Under the pieces are notes generated by a model, which was not told the origin of the DNA, ran no database searches, and saw nothing but the letters and a program-made list of their open reading frames with translations. The position numbers and the translations under genes were made by a program. Positions 12,363 to 24,277 of a DNA stretch of 64,000 nucleotides are shown here, in pieces. Source of the DNA: Solanum dulcamara (Eukaryota; Streptophyta; Magnoliopsida; Solanales; Solanaceae); contig NC_077242.1 in the NCBI RefSeq assembly GCF_947179165.1, positions 27,414,097 through 27,478,096 of the forward strand, in the 5' to 3' direction. The first letter of the stretch is position 1. Each line of letters begins with the position of its first letter.

Positions 12363-13311
12363 TCAGACCCGCATGTCAGACTTTAACTCCCAAGTAGCCT
12401 CCTCAATAGGTCGATGCCGAAATTGTACCTTAACTAAACCAATCTCCTTGGTCCAGAGCCTTCTAAGTTGTCTGTCAAGAATAGCTATCGTCTCTTCCTC
12501 ATAAGTAAAATCCAGACCCAACTCTACCGCATAATAAGAAATCATATGGGACTCATACTGTATATACTTACGAAGCATGGAGACATGAAACACTTGATGG
12601 ACAACTGACAATCTAGGGGCAAGGCTAACTCATAAGCCACCCCGCCCATTCTCCTCAGAATCTCAAATGGGCCAACAAACCTCAGGCTAAGCTTGTCCTT
12701 CTTCCCAAATCTCATCACACCCTTCGTGGGCAATATCTTGAGGCACACACTATCATTAATCATGAACTCTAAGGGATGGATTCTTCCATCTACATAGCTC
12801 TTCTAATGATTATGGGCTATCAATAGTTGACTTTTAATCAAGTGCACCCGCTCCATAGCATCCCCAAGTAAATAAGTATCCAATGCATCTACCACAGTTG
12901 AATCAAACAACCCAATGGGTGATCGACACCTATGACCATACAATTCCTCAAACGGGGTCATGTGAATGTTGGAGTGATAAATTTTATTATAAGAGAACTC
13001 CGCTAAGGGCAAGTTTTGGTCCCATCGAGCACCAAAATCAATCATACAAGCCTTAAGAATATCCTCCAACACCTGAATAGTCCGCTCGAACTGGCTATCT
13101 ATTTGGGATGAAATGTTGAACTCATGTCTAATCGTATACCCAAACCACGCTGTAATGCCTCCCAAAAATAAGAGGTGAACACTGAACCCCAATCTGACAA
13201 AATAGAGATAAGCACTCCATGCAATCTAATAATCTCGCGAATGTAGATCCTAGGTAACTGCTCCACATTGTAACTAGTCTTCACCGAAAGAAAATGGGCC
13301 AATTTGGTCAA
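12363..13311 (-). pseudogene. Gypsy D integrase, broken
   Basis: The integrase remains in three overlapping frames. The core at 13311-12803 keeps MTKLAHFLSVKTSY, RWDQNLPLAEFSYN and EELYGHRCRSPI. The C-terminal pieces at 12763-12363 keep RFVGPFEILRRMGGVAYELALP, VFHVSMLRKYI and the ending IEEATWELKSDMRV. Frameshifts near 13190, 12790 and 12600 separate them. It ends about 80 bases before the LTR. Confidence 0.75.
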
Positions 13312-13448
13312 TTATTCTACAATCACCCAAATATAGTCATACTTATCCAATGTTATGGGTAATCCAGTCACAAAATCCATAGTAATACGCTCCCACTTCC
13401 ACTCGGGAATGGAAATTCTTTGCATATGACCACCCGGTATCTGATGTT

Positions 13449-13982
13449 CTACTTCACTTGTCGAAAATTTAGACACTTAACCATAAAATCAACAATGTGC
13501 CTCTTTATGCCACACCACCAATAGTGTTTTTGCAAGTCATGAAACAATATTGCCGATCTTGGGGGAATATAATACTTGGAACAATAAGACTCCTTCAATA
13601 TCATACGTACCCAATCACTAATTTTGGGCACACAAATGTGACCATTAATTCTCAAAACTCCCATGGATCAAAAGAGGTTGATTTAGCTTCACCTCTCAAC
13701 ACTTTGTCTTGAATGGCCCTCAACTTGTCATCCTCAAATTGATGTACCGATATGATCCATCAAAGTAGACCTAACCTCCACAAAGGCCAAAATGCCATAA
13801 TGAGCAGAAATATCAAGTCGAACCAACTGCCTAACCAATGACTGAACCTCCAAAGCCAAAGTCCTATCATCCGCCTTAAGGAAGGCCAAACTATCTATAC
13901 TAGATGCTTTGCAACTAAGGGCATCCTCTACCACATTGGCTTTGCCTGGATGGTAAAGAATGGTGATGTCATATTCCTTCAA
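13449..13982 (-). pseudogene. Gypsy D RNase H end and integrase zinc-binding region
   Basis: The piece at 13982-13734 keeps the end of the RNase H/connection region (YHPGKANVVEDALS, normally followed by RK). The piece at 13664-13449 keeps the integrase zinc-binding region (SKYYIPPRSAILFHDLQKHYWW then VDFMVKCLNFRQVK, where the second cysteine pair has lost one cysteine). Stops separate them. Confidence 0.7.
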
Positions 13983-14399
13983 TAACTCTAACTACCTACA
14001 CTGTCTCATGTTTAGATTCGATTGAGAAGTGTTGACTGAAGTCAAACTTGGCCAAAACTTTAACGTTAGAATGACAAATCGCACAAACTCAAAACAAAAA
14101 CTCCAAAACCCAAACCAACGCTGATGGAAATATCAAAATTCTTATATAAGCCTGAATCACTGGATGTTGACTAAAGTCAACTCTTTTAAGCCTTAACCCT
14201 TAAAAATGGCCAAACTACCTCAAAACTAAACAGAACACCTTAGAGAGAGTGTCATACATCCCAACATCACATAAGAGCTATAAAGAAGCTGTGGAAGGGG
14301 GTAAAATTATAAAAACAATTATGCAAAAGCATGGAAATGACGTTAGAGGTCATTACAAGGAGGTTGGGCTAGCCTCGGCTCCTTAGTCTGCTGCCTATA

Positions 14400-14583
14400 A
14401 TCATCCTCATTCTTATACACGAACTCGGGTGATGGCTATCTGTCTCATCCAAGAGTAGGTGTTTCTTTCCTCGCTCGACCTCGTCCCTTAGCTCCACCGC
14501 TTCCTCTGCCTCACCCGCGAACTGGGGCTTGGGCAACAAGTGCAATCTCACCCTTAGTGACTCTAGCTCTAGTACTCACCATC
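14400..14583 (-). pseudogene. Gypsy D gag start
   Basis: The minus strand opens at 14583 with MVSTRARVTKGEIALVAQAP, then a stop and a Gly/Arg-rich stretch typical of the N-terminus of this gag family. After about 14400 it is no longer recognisable, and 400 bases further the sequence is already RNase H. About 3 kb of gag, protease and RT has therefore been lost. Confidence 0.6.
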
Positions 14584-14771
14584 TATACAGAAGGAATATA
14601 TTAGAGGCATACAACACTTGATATGAATAAATTGCATGAAAGGAATCAAAAGAAGGAATTTCTCCTAATAAGTATCTTGTATCCTCTCGAAGATAAGAAT
14701 GAACATCTACGTACCGATCCACGAGACTCAACTAAAACCCTGTTCTTTAACTTATGAGATTGGTGAACCTA

Positions 14772-14785
14772 GCACTCTGATACTA
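14772..14785 (-). other. Primer binding site of gypsy D
   Basis: The minus strand reads TAGTATCAGAGTGC, close to the initiator-methionine tRNA primer site (TGGTATCAGAG). It lies 3 bases from the LTR end at 14789. Confidence 0.7.
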
Positions 14786-14788
14786 ATT

Positions 14789-16894
14789 TGCCATGAACCA
14801 AAAACCAAGGTTATAATGGCACACATCCCAAACCCCGTCCCAATATATAAGCCTAAATATAAAATTATATGAGACTCCCAAAGGGAAGTCAGACCATAAA
14901 TAAATGAAATAAGAAGAACAACAAAAAAATTATCCTAAAACCAGGTGTCATAAGTATAAGAGCATCTAATGTAGTATTTGAATTTGAAAATACACATAAG
15001 TCTTTCAAAAAGAACTAAAAACTGAAAGAAAATGATAAACTAGTGACGCTCTGAAGTCTCGAGATCTCACCACTAATCTGGAAGTATAGGATCTACTAGA
15101 ATATCAGATGTTGCGCAGAATGCCCTGGCTAGAATCTGCATCAGAATAAATACAGAAGTAGGGGCGAGTACAATTCATATGTACTCAATAGGTTAAGCTA
15201 AGTATAAGAAATTAATCGAACCTATAAAATACACTAAGGAACGCCTCTACCTGCACACTGAAAAGTCCCACTCCAGCTACTTAGCTACTAATTTATATAG
15301 AATGGCACAATTAAAGTAAACACATAAGTACAATTCAATATCACAGTTAATCAGATAGGTTAAGTATCTCAGATATCAATGCAATTCAATACAATATAAT
15401 GATGTAATGATATGGTGGTACGATGGAATCAAGGCTGTCGCACAATCTATCGTATACACCTATTGAGATAAGGCTTCCAGAAAAGTACCCATGGGGGACT
15501 CATAGTCCATATACTATATCATATCTCAAAATATCATCAACTTGCCACCTAGCTCATGGTCAAGGATCAATAAGGTGTCATATTTTCTTTCTCAAAAAGA
15601 CTTTCACAATTCTCCACTTCCCAAGATCAATGTTATAACCAATAAGGATGAATGCATCACAATACACATGACATGGAAGAAATATTCTACTCAACATGTA
15701 TACACCAAGTTCAAGTTCTCTAAACTCACCTTAAGCATGATATTCACCCTCAATATATAGGAATAGGAAGAAATTTTTTACTCAAATAAATGTTCACCCT
15801 TTTTTAGATACAACTTAGTACTCAATTATACTCAAAACCCTCAACTCAACCCCTCAGGCAGACATTACAAGTCAAATAACCTCCTCGCACCTTTAATATA
15901 GTTAAGTCAAGAATTGCACATTCCCAACATAGATAAGATAGCAAGTAAGGCCCCCATATGGGCTATACAGCACAAATAAGCCCCCACACGGGCATCGCAA
16001 GTAATTAAACAGTCCTAATCTATACTACAACTTCATACCAAAGTCTATAACATAGGATTAACTAATTACCCCAACTCAGTCTCAAGAAGGATAGTCAAAC
16101 CTATCTCAATTGCCGAAACTGCACTCGAACACTTCTATCGAATGATCAACCCTAGAATTCAATATATGAATTGATAACCCACTATCACGAACGAAATATA
16201 TATTTCACAAGAAGTCTAATGACATCCATATTGAGAGGTCTAATGACATCCATATGAATTGATAACCCACTATCACGAACGAAATATATATTTCACACAG
16301 AAACTATATATGCACTTCTACTAGATTCGACGTTCCAAACTCAATGAAAATATCAAAAATTCAATTCGAAATCTTCTTAACCCGGAACTCAATAAGTCAC
16401 AACTAAACTAACTTGAACCTCAAAAAGACCAAAATGCCCTCAAAACTTTTAAAAAATATAAAGAAGCCTATCTTAGACCTAAAATCACCCAAAAACCAAT
16501 GGAATTATCAGAAATCTAATCTAAGTCTCTGAACTCGAATTGTTGACCAAAATTAAACTTGGCTCATTTAAAATCAAATTTCCAACTTAAGACCTCAAAT
16601 CCATGTATCAATCCCAAATCTTATTTCGACGATTCTCCAAGACCAATTTTCACTTTTCAAAACTTATGAAATTGAAGGAACTCCATTCCGAGACTCGAAA
16701 CTCCAACATGCATCAAAACTCGATTTTAGAACCAGTTAAGCCTTGAAACTCAAAAACTTGCATAATTCACTATCTAATAAGACTTAAACAAACTCAACTA
16801 TACAAATTGGTCAAATATCACTTGGGATACTACTAAGAGGGATAAAATGATAATTTCTAGAGAATTTCTGAAAATAACCCTCAAGGTCATTACA
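14789..16894 (-). repeat. 5' LTR of gypsy D
   Basis: This LTR of about 2.1 kb begins TGCCATGAACC, a mutated form of the TGTCACGACCC end seen at 657, 1332 and 44394, and ends CATTACA at 16894. Its left part (14789-15345) has no partner in the truncated left LTR. A short internal duplication repeats the block AATTGATAACCCACTATCAC at about 16167 and 16256. Confidence 0.7.
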
Positions 16895-17967
16895 ATAGCA
16901 TACATCACGAATGTGACTTAGTTTGTTATAATAGCCACATCTTGATTGTTGTTTCCCTTATCGGCCTCCATATCGATTCCTAGTCTGCAATACAGTTTGA
17001 GATGCTAGGACAGAAGAATCTGTAGGTTTACCAGATGACTAGACAACATATGCGGTGTAGCTAGTCATAACAATCGAGCAAATAAGTCATCCACAATAGA
17101 AACAGTAGAGCTAGCCAAAATAAGATCTCGTACTGATTCAAGATCAAATAAAAGTTCAACAAGTGTAATAACTAGAAACATCTTCTGAAACTGCTCTAAT
17201 TGCTTTTCAACACTTGGATTGGTAGATATTAACTCATTAAATTATTTCATAATTTCCCAAATCTGTCCAACATAAGTTGACATATTCGAGTCCTACTTTT
17301 CAAGGTTTGTCAATAGATAAACCATATTATAAAAGTAGGATATGTCATTTGTGTATAGCCCACGAGCCTTTTCCCAAATTAAGATGCAAGTTTAGAATGG
17401 CCGGAATAATTGCATCAACTTTGAATCAATAGATCTCCATAACAGACTACACAATTGAGCATCAATCTTTTTCCATTTGCCCCTATATTTTACAATAATA
17501 TCCTTAGCCTGTCTAACCAAGTGATCTTGAATGCCTTCTCCCTTTTTACCATAGTTTAATAGAGGAGGATCAAGATAAATAGTTTGCACTACTTGTCAAA
17601 GATTTTGTGGTGATGTCATGGTTTGGTTTGCTGGAATTCACAAATTTATTACTAAACATATCGAACCATAGAGAATATGAATAAAATAGATCTATAACTA
17701 TCCAAAAATAGAGTAAATTCTAGGAGAAAACCTGAAAACTACTTGTTGTCTCATCGAAAAAAAGTTATCAAAAAAAATTTGCCAAAAAAGTGGCTAGAAA
17801 ACACCACGCCGCAAGGATTCCGATCATAATGGTGAGGCTGGTATATGAACAATACCCCCTGAAGAATGTCAAAATCGTGAAACAGTGGAAGTTTTGCTGG
17901 AAAAAAAAATTCAATATTTTTTTCTCTTATTAGTCTTGTTTTCTCACTAAACGCCACCTTGATACCA
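16895..17967 (-). pseudogene. Copia-type gag fragment with leader
   Basis: The minus strand from 17620 downward reads as a Ty1/copia gag: MTSPQNL, then VQTIYLDPPLLNYGKKGEGI, then FNELISTNPSVEKQLEQFQKMF. It ends in an Arg/Gly and Cys-rich stretch (CGYYNKLSH, about 16910-16930) where a zinc knuckle would be. Stops interrupt it and it is cut at 16894 by the LTR of gypsy D. Upstream, at 17957-17967, TGGTATCAAGG forms a primer site beside the LTR. An ORF at 17751-17957 is leader and is not supported as a gene. Confidence 0.6.
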
Positions 17968-18183
17968 TGTGAGAAGACAAGAGATTGAGAGAGAACTCAA
18001 TTAGATTATTTCCACAAGCTATTGGGTCTAAATAGCTAAGTATATATATCCTTAAAAGGAAAGGAAATCAATACCTAATTAATACAAATCAATACCTAAT
18101 TAAAATAGGAGTAAATGTAGGACTAATCAAGCTACCTACTATATTTACACATATGCTATAAAAATAGTTTTAGGATTTCAACA
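17968..18183 (-). repeat. Short copia LTR (216 bp)
   Basis: The segment begins TGTGAGAAGACAAGAG and ends GATTTCAACA, the TG...CA form of an LTR. On its own strand its end is followed at once by a TGGTATCA primer site and the copia gag. The sister LTR is not in the window because the element is cut at 16894. Confidence 0.65.
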
Positions 18184-18640
18184 TTTGCTTTAGCAGATTT
18201 TTATAGCCATTCCAGCAACAACAGGGTTGAGGCTATAGCCATCTTGCAAGGCTTGAAACTTTGCATTTATAATCAATTTTTTGAACGTTATTGTGGAAAT
18301 AGACTCTCAAGTGATGGTGGATGTGATTAACAACAAAATGAGGGCTCTATGGCATATAAAGCATACTACAAAACAGATCACTCATCTCACTGACACTGAA
18401 AACTTTATTTTTGTCCACACTCTTAGAGAGGGAAACACAGTGGCTAATTACTTAGCTAACATTGGAGCAGTAACCAAAATCCAAGCTAACTACTATGATT
18501 TTGGCTCATTGCCTAATAAAATTAAAGCCATAATGAGGCTTGATCAACAAGGATTTCCATACCTCAGAATCAGGCCAAAGCAAAATTATTTTGTGATTAA
18601 AGATGTTAGCAGTTCTTACGTATAAAGTTGATACAACTCT
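18184..18640 (+). pseudogene. RNase H-like domain remnant, LINE/non-LTR type
   Basis: This is part of an RNase H fold domain of the type found at the end of plant LINE polyproteins. Before a frameshift at about 18285 the reading is RVEAIAILQGLKLCIYN; after it, VIVEIDSQVMVDVINNK contains the conserved acidic position and the strand that follows. FVHTLREGNTVANYLAN holds the usual REGN..AD/N..A motif. The ORF 18281-18625 ends at a stop. The copia LTR abuts its 5' side, so the rest was lost or displaced. A host gene family with this domain is an alternative. Confidence 0.55.
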
Positions 18641-19043
18641 TTCCATTTTGTGCAATATTTCACTCAAGGTACCCACCACAACTTGTACATTAGGTGAAAT
18701 TTTTGTCTCCCACGTCTTACAGTGTTTGTACACATAAATACATAAGAATAAATTGTGTCATTCTTTATTTGTCTCTGGAAGCAAAGATCTATTTCCTCAT
18801 CCGTGCACTTGATTTTTTTGATAATACAAAGGTTGTGGTAGAACCTCACCATTGGTGGACTTTTGAAAAAAATAGAAATAAAAAAAATCTTTGTTTTCTT
18901 GTAATAAGATTTTAAAGCTTAAACTTCAGTGTTTCATTAATATTTTTTTCTAATTTTACATATTTTATTTTGTCTTCAGAATTTATATTAGTTCTAGCTC
19001 GAACCTTACTTAATGTTTCATAACTAGCTTTATGGCATGGGCT
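18641..19043. other. Non-coding tail after the RNase H remnant
   Basis: This AT-rich stretch ends at the E LTR. It may be the 3' untranslated region of the LINE remnant (GTTGTGGTAGAACCTCACC-type sequence, then A-rich and T-rich tracts). I see no supported gene. Confidence 0.35.
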
Positions 19044-19490
19044 TAGACTCCAACTAAGTCTTTCGTGTGGCACATGACAACTCACTCACGAATATTTCAG
19101 CATCTTGTAAGCTCAACTAAGTCTTTAAGACTAGATCGCTAAAGGAACGCTAGATTAGAAGAAATACAAGAGAGCTTTTATGAAGAAGGCTTTGTATACT
19201 GCTTTGGAAGATTGCTTGTTGCTTGATAGTTGATACAAATGAATGGCCCCCTTCGGGGAAAAAAATAACCCCCTCTATTTATACTACTCTTAAGGGGATT
19301 AAGTGTAAATAAAAATTAATATGTAAGTCCTTTTGTATTTACAAAAAAGTCCCTATTCTAGAACTCTCTGCACACCTAAAGAATTCTAAGTCTTTCAAGA
19401 TTTGTCTACAAGGTTCTAGAGTCTTCTCTTAACCACTCCAAGACTATATATTCTTTCCCTTTCTAGATGATCAATTGGCGGGTAATGATA
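19044..19490 (-). repeat. 3' LTR of element E
   Basis: This LTR aligns with 24278-24699 along its length (for example ACTAGATCGCTAAAGGAA and CTCTAGAGTCTTCTCTTAACC-type blocks). A minus-strand TATA box TATAAATAGA lies at 19273-19282. It contains a short insertion (CTTCGGGGAAAAAAATAAC) not present in the other LTR. Confidence 0.85.
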
Positions 19491-19509
19491 CTCTCCCCCA
19501 CCTGATGTG

Positions 19510-19895
19510 GCGGTGACCGCGGTGTACTACTGTTGCAAGAATTCTTGCACTTTGTCTTTAAATTGCCACAAGTCTTCATATCTCTCATACGCGGCCTCCT
19601 CTAGAGATTTTCCCTTCAAGTGGACAAGGAACATGGAAGTGGAATATTGTCCCTATTTTTGCTTGGCTTGGTAGTCCATAATGTCCTCAATATCTTGGTC
19701 ATGGGAGGTAGTAATGGTAATAGGAGCCCAGCTTGATTCACCTCGGCTAGGTTCATCCTTTTCCTTATGGTATGGCTTGAGGACACTAGCATGAAAGATG
19801 GGATAAACCTTTAGATGTGGTGGTAGCACCAACTTGTACAAGATCTTTTCAACCTTGGCAACGATCCTGAACGGGCCCTCATACTTTCGCACCAA
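19510..19895 (-). pseudogene. Element E integrase end with chromodomain
   Basis: The minus strand keeps YEGPFRIVAKVEKILYKLVLP and YPIFHASVLKPYHKEKDEPS, the usual integrase end. The chromodomain follows: DQDIEDIMDYQAKQK, a stop, then MFLVHLKGKSLEEAAYERYEDL and QFKDKVQEFLQQ. The strand-turn-helix order fits a chromovirus. An in-frame stop separates the two halves. Confidence 0.8.
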
Positions 19896-19899
19896 TTTT

Positions 19900-21100
19900 T
19901 GATATATTTCTCACAACGCCTTGAATTGCCTTAGGTTAAACTTAGCCAAGACTATGTCTCCAACTTTATAATTAGTGGGATGACGCTTGCGATTGGAAAA
20001 ACTTCTTCATCTTCTTTGCTGCCTTGTCCAAATAGGACTTGGTTGTGTCAAGCTATTCTTTAAAGCCTTTGTCCATGTGATAATCCCCCAAACTCTTACC
20101 CTCGAACGCGAACAATAGTGAATGCAGAGTTTGTGGTTGTTACCTTGTGGCTAACTCAAATGGTGTACGCCCTGTAGCCTTGTTCTTCTACAAGTTATAT
20201 GAGAATTGGGCTACATCTAATAGCCTTTTCCAATCCTTCTTATGAGAGATCACAAAGTGCCTCAAGTAAAATTCCAGCAAGACATTGACTCACTCCGTTT
20301 GGCCATCCGTCTATGGCTGGAAATTGGTGGAGAAGTGCAACTACGTGCCAAGGATCTCGAACAACTCTCTTCAAAATTTTCATGTGAATTGTGGGTCTCT
20401 GTCACTAATATTGTGCCTTGGCAACCCCTAATACTTCACCACATTCTAGTAAAATAACTTGACAGACCCCTTAGCAATGCAACATATCATGACAGGCATA
20501 AAGCTAGCATACTTAGAGAACCTATCCACCACGACCATAATCATCCCATACCCGTTGAACTTCGGTAAACAAGTGATGAAGTCCATGGTCACACTATCCC
20601 ATGGACGCTCCGCTATGGGAAGGGGCTCCAGGAGTCCTCCATATTGATGTTTTTCCACCTTGTCTTGTTGGCTCACAAGACAAGTTTGCACATTGCATTT
20701 TATGTCTTCCCACATGCGTGGCCAATAATAAATTGCCTCGGTCAGTGCTCTTGTGCGACGCTTCCCTAGATGCCTATCCCATAATGTATCATGGCTTTAC
20801 TTTATGATTTATCTCCTGATGGTTCTGAATTTTGGCACATAGATCCTTCATCCGGCGGTAAGCAAAATTCCATCTATCCAGAAGTGCCTTATCTTACCCT
20901 AGATCCATAAGCCTCTTTGCCTCTGGACCATGCTGTAAGCTATCCTTGATTTCATCTTGAATGTCACAGTGTGCTATAGTGATGGCAGCAAGCTCAAACT
21001 TTCTTCTTAAGGCATCGGCCACAACATTGCCCTTGCCTAGCTTATACTCCAACTCATAGTCGAACTCAGCTAAGAAGTCTTGCCACCTAGATTGCTTTGG
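19900..21100 (-). pseudogene. Element E integrase core and RNase H end, broken
   Basis: The catalytic core starts in the piece at 20715-20446: MWEDIKCNVQTCLVSQQDKVEK (zinc-binding cysteine end), then PWDSVTMDFITCLP with the first catalytic aspartate and VVVDRFSKYASFMP. Downstream to 19900 the core continues in several frames with stops. The end of the RNase H/connection region lies upstream at about 21100-20950. No open frame spans it. Confidence 0.7.
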
Positions 21101-21241
21101 GATGAAATTCTTTTGTGACTAAAAATATCTAGTGGCTACGTTGTCGGTATTGACCATGAACTTGGAGCCAAGTAGATAATGCCTCCCCGTGCATAAACAA
21201 TGGACAATGGTCGTTATCTATTTCTCATGCATAGTGTACCA

Positions 21242-22514
21242 TCATTCCATTTTTTTCATCTTGCGAGTGTCGAACACAATGGGATGCCTTTCTTGCATTA
21301 AAACTCCTCCTATGGCATAGTCAAAAGCATCCGTGTGCACCTCGAATGTCTTGGAGAAGTCGGGAAGTGCTAGGACTAATTCCTCTATCACGGAAGCCTT
21401 AAGTTCTTTGAATGCCTTCTTGCAATGCTCACTCCAAACCCACGGCTTATTATTCTTTAAGAGTTCCATCAGTGGAGTGGCTTTGGTATATTATCCACTT
21501 AAGAACCTGCGGTAGTAGTTAGCAAATCCAAGAAAAGATCTAAGTTCGATTACCTTTGTGGGCACCTCCCACTCCTTGATACCGCGAAGTTTCCATAGCT
21601 CACCTTGTCTAATGACATTTCCCAAGAAGTGCACCTCTACTAGGTGAACTCGTACTTCTCCCACTTGATATAGAGCTCATTCTCGTGCAAGACTTGAAAC
21701 ACCTTTTTTAAATGCTCCACATTCTCCTCCAAGGTGTCGTTGGAGATGACTATGTCATCCTAGTATACTACTGCGAACTGATCCAACTAGGGATGGAAGA
21801 TCTTGTTCATGAGTGTGAAAAAAGTGGCGGGTGCTTTGGTTAAGCCTAAGGGCATCACCAACTACTCATAAGCCCCGTACCTCATCACACACATCATCTT
21901 TGGCTCATCTCCCTTCGCTATGTGTACTTGGTAGTAGCCCTTCCTTAGATCCACCTTGGTGAAGTACATGGCTTGTCCAAGTCTATCAAACAAGTTGGAA
22001 ATGAGCAGATGGGATACTTGTTCTTTACGGTCACCTTGTTGAGTGCCCAATAGTCTTTGCATAGACGTAATGAGCCATCATTCTTCTTTTGAAACAATGC
22101 CAGTACTCCATAAGGTTCTTTGGATGGACGAATATGACTGGCCTCAAGGATCTCCTTCAACTGCTTCCTTAGCTCCTCTAACTCGGGTGGATCCATACGA
22201 TATGGTGGGTATGTGGGTGGCCTGGCTCTAGGCTCCAACTCGATCTTGTGATCTACCTCGCGCCTAAGAGGTAGGTGTCTCAACAACTCTTCAGGCATCA
22301 CGTCTTTGTTCTCTTTAAGTACTTTCTCTATGCAAGCTGGTAATGCCTCTTTAGCAATATTGTCTTCATCCATGCTCGTAATGGTGGCTATGAATTTTGG
22401 CTCCTCCTTCTTCAGGACCTTCACAAGTTGCATGGCCGATAGGTGGGCTTGTCTTTCCGTGTTTGGCACCTTGACTAGAGGTACCATGCAGAGCCCCTCT
22501 CGCTCAATAACCAA
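21242..22514 (-). pseudogene. Element E reverse transcriptase and RNase H, broken
   Basis: RT motifs in order: [21 protein letters not shown] (upstream linker), [37 protein letters not shown], then after a shift [20 protein letters not shown]. The catalytic box lies at about 21749-21768 and reads VVY*DDIV: the second position is a stop codon. RNase H begins at 21469-21242 with FSKTFEVHTDAFDYAIGGVL and the acidic residue. Together these show a once complete pol. Confidence 0.8.
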
Positions 22515-22617
22515 AAGTTGTTAGAGGTAGGGGTCGATCATCGTGTGTCACCTTTGGAAGAATTCCTGCCCAAGGATGTTATCAAAGACATCTAAGAGAG
22601 CAAGAGTAAAGTTGGTC

Positions 22618-22890
22618 TTACCTTGCCACTTGCCCAACATGATGTCGACTCCATGAGAAACTCCGCACACGGGCGTCCAGTAGTGTATTAACCATCTTCA
22701 GGCGGGTGTTGCTTGGACCATAGCTTAGCCCCAACCTTATTGCAGCAGACTTGGTCATGATGTTGGCCTCCACTCTGGAGTCCACCATAGAACGAGTTGG
22801 CCGACCATTGATAGATATGTTAACATACTTCGCAAAGTAATCTCCCACCTTCTTTACTTGCTTTGCAATGGCTCTGCATAGTCTGATCAT
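22618..22890 (-). pseudogene. Element E aspartic protease
   Basis: This reads VNISINGRPTRSMVDSRVEANIMTKS in two contiguous parts. The usual D-T/S-G of the active site has become D-S-R, so catalysis would be lost. It lies between the gag zinc knuckle and the RT, as expected. A frame change near 22700 ends the similarity. Confidence 0.65.
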
Positions 22891-22899
22891 ACCTAACTA

Positions 22900-24231
22900 T
22901 GTCGTGCGCAAAGTCTGACCTTGGTCTTGCACCTCTTTGTCCTTCCTCTTGCGCAGAATGGCACCAAGGTTCTTTATCTCTGGGCTTCTATCATAGCCAT
23001 AAGGACCTCCACATATGTAACAACAGTTTCCCTTTATGGTCTGCTTCTTCTTCTCGATGTAGCCTTGTCATTCAAACTTCTTACCATCGGGCTTGTAGAC
23101 ATCATGAATCTTGGTGGGAGGGTATTGTTCCTTTCCCTTATTGCGATCTCCCCCACCTTTATCATGACCACTCCTTGATTTTTTCCCTTTGTTCCTATCA
23201 TGCTTGTCGTGCCTAAAGTCTGTTAGGGCTTCATCTTGCGTGATGGCTTCATCGATGGTTCTAACTTTCCAATGCTCTAACTCTGTCTTAGCCCAATTCT
23301 ATAACCCATCCATGAAGTGGAATAGCATGTCTTCATCTGTGAGGTTGGGAATTTGAAGTGTGAGAGTAGTACACTCCTTAACATATGCCCTTATGCTGCC
23401 TATTTGCTTCAATTCCATGAACTTGCACTTGGCCTCATAGATGACATTATTGGGGAAGAATGCCTTCTTGAACTCATCTTGGAATGGTTCCTAGGTGTTG
23501 ATGGTACATAGCCCCTTCACTATCTCAGAATCCTTGCACTTCCACCACAACATAGCCATCTCTAAGAGGTATAACATGGCCGTGTTGATCCTCATCTCAT
23601 CATTCTTCACTTTGTTATACTTGAAGTAATTCTCCAAGCGCCAAAGGAAGTTCTCCACCTCCTATGCATCACGAGCGCCTTTGAACATAGGTAACTTGGG
23701 AGCGTCAATCTTGGCATCCCTATCCCCACTGGACGTAGTGCATCTCCCAACTTCCATATTTCCCTTGAGTGCCTCCATCGTGGCCCTTATGGTCTCAATC
23801 ATGCTTAGTGCGTCCATAAGCCGACACTCTAAGGAAGTAATTTTCTTGTTCATCTCTTACCCAGCTTCCTTACGCGCGTCCAACTCCTTCCGAATGTTGT
23901 CATTCTCCTTAAAGGTGAAGTCCTCCAGAGTCTTGAACTTGCCATCGAACTTAAACAAGTGCTTGCCCAAGATCTCTACTGCCTTTCATGCAGCATCCAC
24001 CCTTGCGATCCACTCCATTCTGGGCGTGATGTCCACGGGCTGCTCACCTCTCTCATTGTCACTCACCTCAGTGGCCGAAGGTGAATAGGATGTTAGGGCC
24101 TCACTTGATGTAGGCTCGAGCGGCATTTTCTCATTCCTCTTAGAGTTCTTCCTTTCCTTACGGTGCTTCTTTCCAATGTCTTGCCTGACGTTGGCCGCAT
24201 TAGTGGCGTTGATGTCTCCCTCACTTGCCAT
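22900..24231 (-). pseudogene. Element E gag, broken
   Basis: The likely start is MASEGDINATNAANVRQ at about 24231. A coiled, charged segment (MNKKITSLECRLMDALSMIE, 23853 downward) follows. Then comes the gag core with VENFLWRLENYFKY, and an unusual zinc knuckle (CYICGGPYGYDRSPEIKN, about 23030-22980) whose last ligands are lost. Several stops interrupt it. The capsid-type protein would package element RNA. Confidence 0.7.
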
Positions 24232-24250
24232 TTCCCTTAGTAGCAACCTC

Positions 24251-24262
24251 ACTCTGATACCA
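24251..24262 (-). other. Primer binding site of element E
   Basis: The minus strand reads TGGTATCAGAGT, the initiator-methionine tRNA site with no mismatch in the first 11 bases. It lies 15 bases from the LTR end at 24278. Confidence 0.8.
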
Positions 24263-24277
24263 CGTTATCACGAAATT

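Larger units (their letters stand above)
10190..16894 (-). mobile_element. Gypsy element D (internally deleted)
   Basis: This is a minus-strand gypsy element with a truncated 3' LTR (about 10190-12283) and a 5' LTR (14789-16894). Its primer site is at 14772-14784 and gag starts at 14583. Pol is left only as RNase H and integrase pieces (13982-12363). The rest of gag, the protease and the RT are missing between about 14400 and 13980. The two LTRs are recognisably the same family (for example the blocks beginning AAGTATCTCAGATATCAAT at 10206 and 15362) but clearly diverged, so the insertion is old. Its left end joins B integrase sequence and its right end joins a copia gag fragment. Confidence 0.75.

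Noticed and set aside
14369..14551. 60-codon frame MRLHLLPKPQFAGEAEEAVEL as a gene
   Set aside because: It is a shifted reading of the gag start of gypsy D (true frame starts at 14583).
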